A program made the position numbers and the translations under genes. The notes beneath the pieces were generated by a model that was given only the letters and a program-made list of their open reading frames with translations, searched no databases and was not told the origin of the DNA. From a virus, in IMG/VR virus record IMGVR_UViG_3300032053_000019, positions 1-64,000 of that record: a DNA stretch of 64,000 bases; one strand, given 5' to 3'. The stretch's first letter is position 1; every line of letters begins with the position of its first letter. Shown here piece by piece: positions 49,368 through 58,133 of the stretch.

Positions 49368-50095
49368 AGATGCTAAAACTAACACGAAACCTTATTGTTA
49401 TCACCGGAGCGACTAGTGGTATTGGGTATGCTATCTTGAGAAGATTATATCATCAGTTTCCAGTTGCCCACTTTGTCAATATTGACAAGATACCCCTAGA
49501 TATCCATGACCTTCCTATCGGATGTAATCTTTTACAATTAACTGCTGATCTCCGACTTGCCGGCGATCTGGTTTGGGCGTGTGATCAGATAGGCCTTGTC
49601 TCCCGACCGGTGGACCTCTTGGTGAATAATGCAGGGATATGTCCCTTCCGAAGATTTGAGGAACTGAGTCCTAAGGAGTATGCGGAAACCATGGATGTTA
49701 ATCTTCGCGCACCATTCTTCCTTTCACAAGTGTGTATTGCTCAGATGCCCGATGATGGACGGATCATTAACATAGCGTCAACCTCTGGGCATCGTCCGGA
49801 GACGGAACCCGAGTTGGTTGACTATAGTCTAAGTAAGGCCGGTGTGATCATGTTGACAAAGTCCCTGGCGAAACTTTATCCTCGACTTCGTATTAACTCT
49901 ATCTCTCCGGGGTTTGTGGCGGGAACTGGACTATCTGGTGTTGCTGGTCTCCCTCCAGAATTGGCAAGTTTGGTTCCACTGAAAAGGTTTTGTCGTCCGG
50001 AGGAGGTTGCTGAAGTAGTTGCGTTTTTATGCTCTGACCAGGCTGATTATATCACTGGACATGACCTGGTGATTGATGGTGGGAAGATCCTTTAG
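49364..50095 (+). CDS. Short-chain dehydrogenase/reductase 2
   Basis: A 243-residue SDR paralogous to the preceding gene. TGATSGIG, NNAGICPF, NIASTSGH and YSLSK are intact, and QADYITGHDLVIDGG matches the first SDR closely. ATG 49364 overlaps the previous stop (ATGA); upstream site is weak, so translation is probably coupled. The pair may form a heteromer. Pterin or deazaguanine side-chain reduction is one possibility given the neighbours. Confidence 0.8.
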   Translation: MKMLKLTRNLIVITGATSGIGYAILRRLYHQFPVAHFVNIDKIPLDIHDLPIGCNLLQLTADLRLAGDLVWACDQIGLVSRPVDLLVNNAGICPFRRFEELSPKEYAETMDVNLRAPFFLSQVCIAQMPDDGRIINIASTSGHRPETEPELVDYSLSKAGVIMLTKSLAKLYPRLRINSISPGFVAGTGLSGVAGLPPELASLVPLKRFCRPEEVAEVVAFLCSDQADYITGHDLVIDGGKIL

Positions 50096-50104
50096 GAGGA
50101 AACC

Positions 50105-50299
50105 ATGATACAACTTATTTATCTTGAGCAGGCACCCCAAACAAAACGACACTATCCCTGTTTTTATTATGTAGACGGGAAGGGAACTTATCATGCAGTT
50201 GCTCATGTTATAAAGGCACGGGGAGCTGACAAAGCAATGCGAGGGGCATTCGAATCGTTAGTGGGTTCTTTGTCAAAGTTAATACCAGAGGGGAAGTAG
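50105..50299 (+). CDS. Hypothetical small protein (64 aa)
   Basis: A 64-residue protein with a beta start and helical end, TAGGAGGAAACC upstream. It lies between the SDR pair and Gat-QueC, 1 bp before the latter. No family recognised. Confidence 0.5.
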   Translation: MIQLIYLEQAPQTKRHYPCFYYVDGKGTYHAVAHVIKARGADKAMRGAFESLVGSLSKLIPEGK

Positions 50300-50300
50300 G

Positions 50301-51923
50301 ATGTGCGGCATAGTGGGTGTTTGGAATCGGGATGGAGCCTTTGATTGGGATACATACGATGAGTTGTTCTCTGCGGCGGAGAACCGAGGACAGGATGGAT
50401 TTGGGATCACTTTGGTTCCTGATATCCGAAAGAAGGAGATACTGACCTTCAAGTCCACTAAGACATACTCTGTCGACAAGTGGGCTGTCAAGAATTGGTT
50501 AATGGATCCTGCCCCGGTAAAGGGCAGTTTGATCATTGCGAACTTCCGCGCCCAACCAGAGACGGAAGTTGAAAGTTCCGAGAAGAATCTTCAGCCGATT
50601 GTATGTACAAAGGAGGGACTGATCCTTTCCCATAATGGTTCAGTGGCAAATTTCGTGGTGAACAAATACTCCGACTATCAAACAAAGATTGATAGTGAAG
50701 TCATTCTCAAGTCCTATCAAACGAGTCGTAATATGGGGAAAGTTATGGAGGAGATGGTGGGTGGGTTTGCTTTTCTTCTCTATGATCAAGAAGTCAATCG
50801 TCTGTTCTGTGTCAATGACTTTAAGCCGCTGGCGATCTGTTGTATCAGAGGAAAGGGAGTTATACTCCACTCATGTCTTGATGTAATTGAATCAGTAACC
50901 AGGAAGATCACTGATGCTCCCCGGTGCGGCATGAACGTGTGGGAGGACTGGTATTATCATTGGCAGGATGGCAACACCATTCGGGAGATTGATCTTGATA
51001 GTGGAATGGAAAGAATCACGACCTTCCAACCCAACCGATACCATCCGGTGTGGAAGCCTTCGCCGAAGATCAATAGCGAGTCCGTCCTGGTCTCTTCATC
51101 GGGTGGGATTGACAGCGGCCTGTCTGCGTTCGTCATGAGGCGTCTGGGATACCGAGTGACTCTGGTGAACTTCAACTATGGTCAGCGGGGCTGGGAGGCA
51201 GAGAGTTTGGCCTCCAGGCGCCTTGCTGATTACATGGGTTCGGAGTGGGTTGGCATTGATCTACAGAACATCTTCAAGGGAGATCCTTCGTCATTGATTA
51301 GACCGACCATTCCTATCGAGACAGGGACGGAGAGTTACATCAAGACAACGACTGCGTGGGTTAGCAATCGCAACGCAATTTTCCTATCCATCCTTGCCTC
51401 GTTGGCGGAACAGCAGATCCTGAGTAACAAGTCGGATCGAGTTCACCTCGTTACCGGAATGAGTAATCTCACCGAGGAGGGCTTCTATCCTGACAACTCA
51501 GAGTACTTCGTTCGTGCCTTCCTGGAGATGACTAAATACTCAACACTAGTCGGTGATCGTATCACTTACGTTTCGGTTATGCAACAGATTATGAAGTCCG
51601 AGGAGTGGATCCTCGGTAAGGAGCTAGACTTTCCCTTTGGGATGACAGTGAGTTGTGACCAGCCCTACGTGAACGAGAAAAAGGAAATACTTTTGTGTCG
51701 GCAGTGCGGTTCAACTCTTCTTAGCATCTGGGCCGCCGAGATGGCTGGTGTTGAGGATCCCAGACAGTTTTATGACTTAGAGGGACTACCCGTCATGGAA
51801 AAGAGGATTACTAAAGGAAGTAAAAATAAGGTTGACTATGCGGACCTGGTCCGGCGAATCAAACTGCCTAGTAAAAAGGACTATGATAGACTGGCTGATC
51901 TTTTGATGGGTCCGAGGAATTGA
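50301..51923 (+). CDS. gat-queC: Gat-QueC fusion (glutamine amidotransferase plus QueC-like domain)
   Basis: A 540-residue fusion. Residues 1-245 are a class II (Ntn) glutamine amidotransferase: nucleophile Cys2 after removal of Met1, ENRGQDGFG at 27-35, SHNGS at 110-114. Residues 258-500 are a QueC-like PP-loop domain: VSSSGGIDSG (264-273) and FNYGQRGWEAE (291-301). A partial zinc set (C, then CRQC) follows. Gat-QueC proteins, described in archaea and phages, take part in making preQ0 derivatives carrying an amidine (archaeosine type). With DpdA this predicts 7-deazaguanine-modified phage DNA. Confidence 0.85.
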   Translation: MCGIVGVWNRDGAFDWDTYDELFSAAENRGQDGFGITLVPDIRKKEILTFKSTKTYSVDKWAVKNWLMDPAPVKGSLIIANFRAQPETEVESSEKNLQPIVCTKEGLILSHNGSVANFVVNKYSDYQTKIDSEVILKSYQTSRNMGKVMEEMVGGFAFLLYDQEVNRLFCVNDFKPLAICCIRGKGVILHSCLDVIESVTRKITDAPRCGMNVWEDWYYHWQDGNTIREIDLDSGMERITTFQPNRYHPVWKPSPKINSESVLVSSSGGIDSGLSAFVMRRLGYRVTLVNFNYGQRGWEAESLASRRLADYMGSEWVGIDLQNIFKGDPSSLIRPTIPIETGTESYIKTTTAWVSNRNAIFLSILASLAEQQILSNKSDRVHLVTGMSNLTEEGFYPDNSEYFVRAFLEMTKYSTLVGDRITYVSVMQQIMKSEEWILGKELDFPFGMTVSCDQPYVNEKKEILLCRQCGSTLLSIWAAEMAGVEDPRQFYDLEGLPVMEKRITKGSKNKVDYADLVRRIKLPSKKDYDRLADLLMGPRN

Positions 51924-51925
51924 TC

Positions 51926-52639
51926 ATGGTAAAAAGTAGACGTCCCGTCCTGATGTTCAGTGGGGGGCTTGACTCATTGATTGCCTGGTTTGCTTTGGGC
52001 AAGCCAAAGGCAGTTCATGTTCACTTGGGTCATCGCTACGGAGCATCGGAATACTTTACGTCTATGAGCATTGCGAAGCGATTAGGCATGGACTTGATCA
52101 TTGAGAAACGATTGTACCTCGGTGATCAGGAAGCACCTGATGCCTATATCCCAATGCGTAATCTTTTTCTTGCCATGATTGGTGCACTTTACGGGGACGA
52201 TATTTACTTGGTATTCCAAAAAGGTGAGCAGTCCATTCCTGATCGTTCGCCTGAGTTCCTGGATAAGGCGTCAGAGATGCTATCGTTCCTTAATGAACGA
52301 AGGATCGTGGTGGACAGTCCCTTTCATAATATGACGAAGTCAGGCATGATCAGGTGGTACCTTGATCAAGGCAACGAAAAGTGTCCGGTTGATGTTCTCT
52401 ATAAGTCATTCTCCTGCTTTGGATCGGACTCAACAAAGGTTCCTTGCGGAGAGTGTGCCGCCTGTTTCAGGCGATGGGTAGCCTTTGAGAATAATGGACT
52501 GAGTCTTGCCCTTCGTGCAGATATCAAAGAGTGGGCAGGAATTCCTGGTTACATTAAACGGGTGAAGGCCGGAGAGTATGATCTTGATCGTGCTAGGGAA
52601 ATTGAGGGGGTCTTAAGGAGGCATGGATTATGGAAGTAA
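51926..52639 (+). CDS. queC: QueC-like PP-loop protein
   Basis: A 237-residue QueC/ExsB-type protein. PP-loop SGGLDS at 12-17; a complete zinc set C164-x9-C174-x2-C177-x2-C180 near the C-terminus. The family YGQ element is replaced (VHLGHRYGASE). QueC makes preQ0 from 7-carboxy-7-deazaguanine using ATP and ammonia. Having both this and the Gat-QueC domain is unusual. ATG 51926 follows CCGAGGAATTGATC. Overlaps the clamp gene by 10 bp. Confidence 0.7.
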   Translation: MVKSRRPVLMFSGGLDSLIAWFALGKPKAVHVHLGHRYGASEYFTSMSIAKRLGMDLIIEKRLYLGDQEAPDAYIPMRNLFLAMIGALYGDDIYLVFQKGEQSIPDRSPEFLDKASEMLSFLNERRIVVDSPFHNMTKSGMIRWYLDQGNEKCPVDVLYKSFSCFGSDSTKVPCGECAACFRRWVAFENNGLSLALRADIKEWAGIPGYIKRVKAGEYDLDRAREIEGVLRRHGLWK

Positions 52640-53721
52640 AAGTTTCCGGAGTGGAAGTTGAACGAGTCTTGAGTGCGGTATTGAGGTTTACTGAACCAAA
52701 CAATTTTCTTCCAGCAAGTGATTTGGTAATTTTTGATCGTATATACATAATTACCACCATGGTTTGGGGGGGATGCGTTCACCTCAGTAGTTTCTTCAAA
52801 ACGGAGAAGCCGCTAGGTCTTCCTGTCGACTTGCTAAAGAGGGTTCGTGCGGGTCTTGAGGGTAGGTTAGACAAGGAGGTAACTATCATTCTGGACGAGG
52901 TAGCGGAAGACATTTCCTTTAGGGTGGGACGTGATCGTAGTGTGGTTCGTGCCCAAACAGCACTGAAGTATACAACCCCCGATCGTATAAAGTCGGATGA
53001 TGTCGTCTTGTATGAGGCCACTGGTGATGTAGTTGGTGATCTTCAGAAGTTGTTGTTTTCCTGTTCTGACAATCCCTATGATGTGAAGTTTAATGGTGTC
53101 TGGTGGTCGGAGAATGATCATGCCTGGTATGCGTCGGATAACTTTAGGATAACTCGTTTTCCATCGAAATGTAAGTTGGGTCTTGAGGGGAACTTTTTTG
53201 TGCCCTCAACCTTTATTGAAAAGTCCGGTGGTTCAACGGATAAACTTGAGTTTGTGGGACTTGATGAAAACTCTTGTTTGTTTTTCTTCAAGGACTATAT
53301 TACATCGTTCCTGGTGATGGAACACAAGATGCCTCCCTTTGCCTCAGCCTTTGCGGGTGCAAGGGAGGAGGCATTATCCTCAGAACAAAGATTTACAATT
53401 AACATGCCGAAAGAGGATGTTGCACGATATCGAAAAACATTCCGAGAGGCAGGATCTGCTCCGGATATCAACATATACAAACGAGACGATGGGGTCTATA
53501 TGCTGGACGCCCAGTATAAGCATACCCAAACGGGTAGTTTTGAGACGGAGGTTGATCTAGTCGATGTTTCGGGGGAGATCGCCTTTACGATTGATGGTAC
53601 CTTCCTGTTGGATGCTCTTGAGCGGTTTAGTACTTTTTACCTGGTGGAGAAAAAGCACATCTACGCAAAGAACGAGGAGTCAGGAATGGAGCAACTTATT
53701 GCATGGAAGATAAGAGGATAA
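52630..53721 (+). CDS. dnaN: DnaN-like DNA sliding clamp
   Basis: A 363-residue protein matching a bacterial beta-clamp layout of three similar beta-alpha-beta domains: an N-terminal VSGVEVERVLSAVLRF start, a middle AWYASDNFRITRF strand pair, and an end with YAKNEESGMEQLIAWKIRG. Length agrees with DnaN (about 366). It would tether the UDG-PolA polymerase. Sequence is divergent, so confidence is moderate. ATG 52630 lies inside the QueC-like gene. Confidence 0.65.
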   Translation: MEVKVSGVEVERVLSAVLRFTEPNNFLPASDLVIFDRIYIITTMVWGGCVHLSSFFKTEKPLGLPVDLLKRVRAGLEGRLDKEVTIILDEVAEDISFRVGRDRSVVRAQTALKYTTPDRIKSDDVVLYEATGDVVGDLQKLLFSCSDNPYDVKFNGVWWSENDHAWYASDNFRITRFPSKCKLGLEGNFFVPSTFIEKSGGSTDKLEFVGLDENSCLFFFKDYITSFLVMEHKMPPFASAFAGAREEALSSEQRFTINMPKEDVARYRKTFREAGSAPDINIYKRDDGVYMLDAQYKHTQTGSFETEVDLVDVSGEIAFTIDGTFLLDALERFSTFYLVEKKHIYAKNEESGMEQLIAWKIRG

Positions 53722-53723
53722 CT

Positions 53724-54752
53724 ATGGAAGAGATCCGAGACTTCAAGGTCTTCTTCGTTATGACTTCGGGGGCACTGGAGCGCATGACCCGATTTGTTCA
53801 GCAGGGAATACTTCGTCGTATCCTATCCAGTTTTGTATACAAGGATCTCATTGATAAGTTGGCGAAGAATCTTGGTCCAGAGCACACAAAGAAAATGGAC
53901 ATCTTGATTGACTCCGGTGCCTTTACTGTTATGACTCAAGGGAAGGTAATAAACATTAGTGAGTATGTAGATTATCTGCGGGCCTTTACTGCGGAGGATC
54001 GGTGGGCCAGTGTCTATGCCTTCAACCTTGACGTAATTCCGGAGTTGGATAAGTTTGGCCATCTTAGTCACGAGACAGAGGAGAAAGCCGCCGAGGCGTC
54101 ATTCAAGAATTATCTTTACTTAACTGAACAAGCAAAGTTGGACTTCATCATTCCCGTTTATCATTATCGAGAAAATCTTAAGTGGTTGAAGAAAATAGTG
54201 GAGTCAGGTTGTCAGTACTTTGCTTTCGGTGGAATGTCCGGGAAGGTCAAGAGTTCGGCGGTAAAGAAAAAGGCCTTTTCAGAATTGTTCCTCCGTCTTG
54301 AGGAGTATGGATATAAGGGCAAGGTTCACATGTTGGGCCTTTGTATGCCGGAGGTCCTTTGTTCAAATGCCTGGTATTCAGTGGATGCCACTATTACGAA
54401 GTCGGCTGGGTATGGTCATATCTATTTGTTTGACGAAAAGTCAAAGAACAAAGTTTCAGTATGCCCGGTTTCGCCGATTAGGGGAAGGCATGAGTCAGTC
54501 ATGGGCGCTCACTCCTCAGACTCCTATCTTGCTGATCAACTAAAAGTGATTGGTATGGGTGATATCACTATTGAGGAAATGACCACAAGTTTCTGGGCAA
54601 GAGTTGAGGCCTGTTTCCGATCATGGTCAATGTTTGAAGATTTCGTAAATCGTCGACGAAAGGAACTTGGACGGAACTGCGTTTATGATATCGGGATACA
54701 ACGTGATGTTCATAGTTTTTGGAATGGGTTTGGTCATGACGATAAAGCGTAG
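53724..54752 (+). CDS. dpdA: DpdA-like DNA transglycosylase
   Basis: A 342-residue TGT-like (TIM barrel) protein of the DpdA group, which exchanges guanine in DNA for a 7-deazaguanine. LIDSGAFT (61-68), YAFNLDVIPE (98-107), IPVYHY (143-148), AFGGMSGK (167-174) and VHMLGLCMPEVL (201-212) follow the family pattern; D103 and D221 are candidate catalytic aspartates. ATG 53724 has AAGAGGATAACT upstream, better than ATG 53703. It overlaps the start of the polymerase gene. It gives the modification set its DNA-directed last step. Confidence 0.8.
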   Translation: MEEIRDFKVFFVMTSGALERMTRFVQQGILRRILSSFVYKDLIDKLAKNLGPEHTKKMDILIDSGAFTVMTQGKVINISEYVDYLRAFTAEDRWASVYAFNLDVIPELDKFGHLSHETEEKAAEASFKNYLYLTEQAKLDFIIPVYHYRENLKWLKKIVESGCQYFAFGGMSGKVKSSAVKKKAFSELFLRLEEYGYKGKVHMLGLCMPEVLCSNAWYSVDATITKSAGYGHIYLFDEKSKNKVSVCPVSPIRGRHESVMGAHSSDSYLADQLKVIGMGDITIEEMTTSFWARVEACFRSWSMFEDFVNRRRKELGRNCVYDIGIQRDVHSFWNGFGHDDKA

Positions 54753-57336
54753 TAATACCAACGTCTTTTTCGATTCCGAGGAGATGCTGAGTCCTCGTGA
54801 GATAAAGGACGAGTTTGGACTTGCTATCTCTAGAAATCGGAAGTACGAGTATAGGTTGTATTCCCTGGAGGAAGTCAAACAAATGCTGACTGAGCAGGCG
54901 TTGCATCCGGTCCAGAAAACGTCGCGCACTCGGTCGGCGACCAATGGGATGGATCCCTGTTTGAAGTGTCCTCTGTACCAAGGCCCTGAGAAGATGGTAA
55001 AGGCAACTGCCAACATTGAAACTGCAAGTGTTTTGTTTGTCGGTGAGGCGCCTGGTGAGGAGGAGGTCAAGCAGGGCACTCCGTTTGTTGGTCCGGCTGG
55101 TCGGCGTCTTCGTTGGTTCATTACTGAGGCGGGGTTGATTGAGGAGGAGTGTGCCTTTGTCAATACCTGTCGGTGCCGGCCTCCAGTCAAGGATCGGCCC
55201 TACGAGGCAGTGGAGTCGAACCGTCGGCCAGAACCTATTGAAGTTGCCCATTGCTCCCGGTATCTTGAGGATGATCTACAGCGGTTCAAGGGAAAGTTGA
55301 TCGTGTTGCTTGGTAATACTCCACTTGATGCTATACTGGGAAGGTGGAGAGTGGGCACCGCCCACGGTTATGGTTTCTTAAAGGAAGGTCGTCGTTATTA
55401 TGTTATGTATCATCCTTCCTATATCATGCGTGCTAAGCCACCGTTTGCTTTAGATCCCATGTATCATGAGGAGATGCGGAAGATAAAAGTATTCCTTGAA
55501 TCTGATCACAAGATCCCTTATAATATAGTTGATAATTGTGATAAGACAGAAACGATGGTCCAGTCAATTCTGTACGAGGCGGAGCAACGAGATGAGGGAG
55601 CAGTTGTGAATTTCGATATTGAGTCATCGGGATTCGACCCACTTGCTGAAGGGGCTCAGGTGGTGTCGATGTCCTTTACTCTTCGTGATGGTCCGACTTG
55701 GTGGGTGCCAATGAATCATCGCGAGAGTCCCAATCTTGATCATCATGTCGAGATTGCGGAGATAGTTAAGCCACTATTCACTGATCCTAGAGTCAAGATG
55801 GTGGCTCAGAACGCTAAGTTCGACTTAAAGTTCATGCAGGCCATCTATGGGGTTAGATCAACAAACCTTTGGTTGGATACTCAACTAGCTGTCTTCCTGT
55901 TAGAGGGAAAGTATAGTCCTCAGGGCTTGCACCAGTGCGCGTGGAAGTTCACGGACTATGGTGGATGGGATATTGATGCTAGTAACTTTGTTGAGGAAAG
56001 TTTGGCGAAGATTGCTGACTATAATACGATGGATACTTTTGTCGGCGATGCTTTGGCGAAGGTATATGAGGCGAAGTTATCCCCCACTGCCTTTGAGTTC
56101 CTCATTACAATCCTGACGAAGGCGGTCTATACTCTCATTGAGATGGAGTTGGAGGGAGTGACCCTGGATCTCAAGGTACTTGAGGAAACCTATAAGAAAT
56201 ACAACGAAGAGGCGTGCACCCTATTTAATAAGTTAGCCTCCTACGAAGAGGTGAAGGTGGTTGCCCAGAAACTTCAGAGGGATGTAAACTTTAATTCAAG
56301 TCCCCATCTTCGTGCCATCCTGGAGGAGTTGAAACTTGTTCCAGAAAAGAAAACCAAAAAGACACACGCAGTGTCAGTGGATGAGGAGGCGTTGGAAACA
56401 ATCAAGGGGAAGCACCCCTTCGTAACCGACCTGTTAAAGTACCGAACGACAGCAAAGATCCTTGGTACCTATCTCATGCCTTATACCGAACGTAATACTG
56501 CTGGTGTGGTTCGTGGTGAGTATATGCTGACCAGGACGGCAACCGGTCGTCCCGCCTGCCAAAAGCCAAACTTCCAGAACATACCGAAAGAGATCCGTCC
56601 GGTGTTTCGATCAAAGAGGGGATTGTTTGTTGAGGTTGACTATTCCCAAATGGAACTTCGAGTGTTGGCCATGTACTCGCATGATCAGGCCTTGATTGAT
56701 GCCTTTCATACGGGGGAGGATATTCACGAGGTGACTCGGATGGCGATCTTCGGTCCGAATGATCATCTGTCTGAGTTGGCGCAAGCAAAGCAGAGGGTTG
56801 AGGCAAAGAGTGTAAACTTCGGAATAGTTTATGGTGAGTCTGCACATGGTCTGTCTAAGCAGTTAAAGATATCAATGCGGGAAGCGGACAAAAAGATTGA
56901 GGCCTTCTATACCAAGTATACCGGAGTCAAGGGATACGTTGACACGATACGGAAGCAGATTCGTAACCGGGGATATGTTGAAACCTTTTTCGGAAGGCGT
57001 AGATACTTTGCCATTGAGAATGCCCGTGAGCAGTCTGATTGGGAAGCACTTTTTCGTGAGGGGGTTAATGCACCCATTCAAGGCACCGCCAGTGATCTGG
57101 TATTAGATGCGGCGAGTCGTGTATGGATGCTCATGAGAAAGCGGGATATGGAGTCTCGTATGGTCATGAATGTTCATGACATGATTCTTTTTGACTGCCC
57201 AGAGAATGAAGTTCCTGAGATGCTACTTATGATCTATGATCAGATGGAGAAGTTTGACTATTCATGGATCAATGTTCCGATCAAAGTTGACGTAGCCATC
57301 GGGACAAACTGGGGAGCATTGGCGGTAATTGAATAG
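54736..57336 (+). CDS. Uracil-DNA glycosylase - family A DNA polymerase fusion
   Basis: An 866-residue fusion starting at ATG 54736, inside the end of the dpdA gene. Residues about 70-245 are a family 4-type uracil-DNA glycosylase: GEAPGEEE (103-110), PFVGPAGRRL, HPSYI (226-230), and cysteines C75, C78, C145/C147 and C173 for a 4Fe-4S cluster. Residues 290-470 are a 3'-5' exonuclease (FDIE, D294/E296). The rest is PolA: GRPACQKPNFQNIP, VDYSQMELR (motif A, near 634), KSVNFGIVYG (motif B, near 690) and NVHDMILFD (motif C, near 811), where the usual Glu after HD is Met. It replicates phage DNA and may remove uracil. Confidence 0.85.
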   Translation: MTIKRSNTNVFFDSEEMLSPREIKDEFGLAISRNRKYEYRLYSLEEVKQMLTEQALHPVQKTSRTRSATNGMDPCLKCPLYQGPEKMVKATANIETASVLFVGEAPGEEEVKQGTPFVGPAGRRLRWFITEAGLIEEECAFVNTCRCRPPVKDRPYEAVESNRRPEPIEVAHCSRYLEDDLQRFKGKLIVLLGNTPLDAILGRWRVGTAHGYGFLKEGRRYYVMYHPSYIMRAKPPFALDPMYHEEMRKIKVFLESDHKIPYNIVDNCDKTETMVQSILYEAEQRDEGAVVNFDIESSGFDPLAEGAQVVSMSFTLRDGPTWWVPMNHRESPNLDHHVEIAEIVKPLFTDPRVKMVAQNAKFDLKFMQAIYGVRSTNLWLDTQLAVFLLEGKYSPQGLHQCAWKFTDYGGWDIDASNFVEESLAKIADYNTMDTFVGDALAKVYEAKLSPTAFEFLITILTKAVYTLIEMELEGVTLDLKVLEETYKKYNEEACTLFNKLASYEEVKVVAQKLQRDVNFNSSPHLRAILEELKLVPEKKTKKTHAVSVDEEALETIKGKHPFVTDLLKYRTTAKILGTYLMPYTERNTAGVVRGEYMLTRTATGRPACQKPNFQNIPKEIRPVFRSKRGLFVEVDYSQMELRVLAMYSHDQALIDAFHTGEDIHEVTRMAIFGPNDHLSELAQAKQRVEAKSVNFGIVYGESAHGLSKQLKISMREADKKIEAFYTKYTGVKGYVDTIRKQIRNRGYVETFFGRRRYFAIENAREQSDWEALFREGVNAPIQGTASDLVLDAASRVWMLMRKRDMESRMVMNVHDMILFDCPENEVPEMLLMIYDQMEKFDYSWINVPIKVDVAIGTNWGALAVIE

Positions 57337-57345
57337 GAGGAAAGT

Positions 57346-57648
57346 ATGCACATCAAGGCAAGTCAGATCAGGCAACTGGCGGTCTCACTGGACAAGGAGA
57401 TCTCGATGAAGGTGATCTTCCCTGCGGCCTACCGGTGGGAGAAGTTGACGGAAGAGCGGGTGCGCTTCAAGGCACACTCGTTCGCTGGTAACGAGTTCGG
57501 TATTGATGTCTACGACGGCAACGATCTCGTCGGAGTCTGGAGGCCGGGCAAAGGTGATGAGCAAGAGTTCATTGGCGGTGACTTTATGTACCAAGTCATC
57601 GGTAATACGAAGACAGCATCGCTATCCGTTTATCGGTGCAAGGAGTAA
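57346..57648 (+). CDS. Hypothetical protein (100 aa)
   Basis: Small beta-rich protein, TAGGAGGAAAGT upstream. It lies between the polymerase and the SSB region. No family recognised. Confidence 0.5.
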   Translation: MHIKASQIRQLAVSLDKEISMKVIFPAAYRWEKLTEERVRFKAHSFAGNEFGIDVYDGNDLVGVWRPGKGDEQEFIGGDFMYQVIGNTKTASLSVYRCKE

Positions 57649-57651
57649 AGC

Positions 57652-58119
57652 ATGGATAAAGAATTTTTCCCGGTTGAGTTGGTAATCGGAGGCAAGGTTC
57701 ATGTACTCGACTATCGTAAGGAACTCAAGTGTAGTGAGGAAACAATTAATGATGATCTCAAAGACCAGCCAAGTTACTTCGCTTGGTATGCCGTCCTTTC
57801 TGAGGTCGCCCAGGCCGAGCTTGCTGAGGCTAAAACTACGCTTGAACTTGCTGAGGCATCGTTGGATGAGCAGATCCGCACCGAAGGCAAGGATGGAAAG
57901 ATGACCGAGACGATGGTCAAGAACAGGATTCGATTGGATCCTACCTATCAAGCGGCCCAGGACAACTATAGCATCCTTCGGAAGAACGTGGGCATCTTGG
58001 GTGCAATCAAGGAATCCTTTTATCATCGTAAGGACGTCCTTATCTCGTTGGCTTCAAATATGCGGGTGCAGGCAGACCCGTCTATTTATATAAAGAAGCA
58101 AGAATTAGCCAAACCTTAA
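57652..58119 (+). CDS. Putative recombination-associated helical protein (155 aa)
   Basis: A 155-residue protein, beta start then a long helix rich in Ala/Glu (AQAELAEAKTTLELAEASLDE). Phage genes of this size lie beside SSB and RecA and are sometimes accessory factors for recombination, but no family is recognised. 3 bp after the previous stop. Confidence 0.5.
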   Translation: MDKEFFPVELVIGGKVHVLDYRKELKCSEETINDDLKDQPSYFAWYAVLSEVAQAELAEAKTTLELAEASLDEQIRTEGKDGKMTETMVKNRIRLDPTYQAAQDNYSILRKNVGILGAIKESFYHRKDVLISLASNMRVQADPSIYIKKQELAKP

Positions 58120-58133
58120 AGGAGGTACAAACA

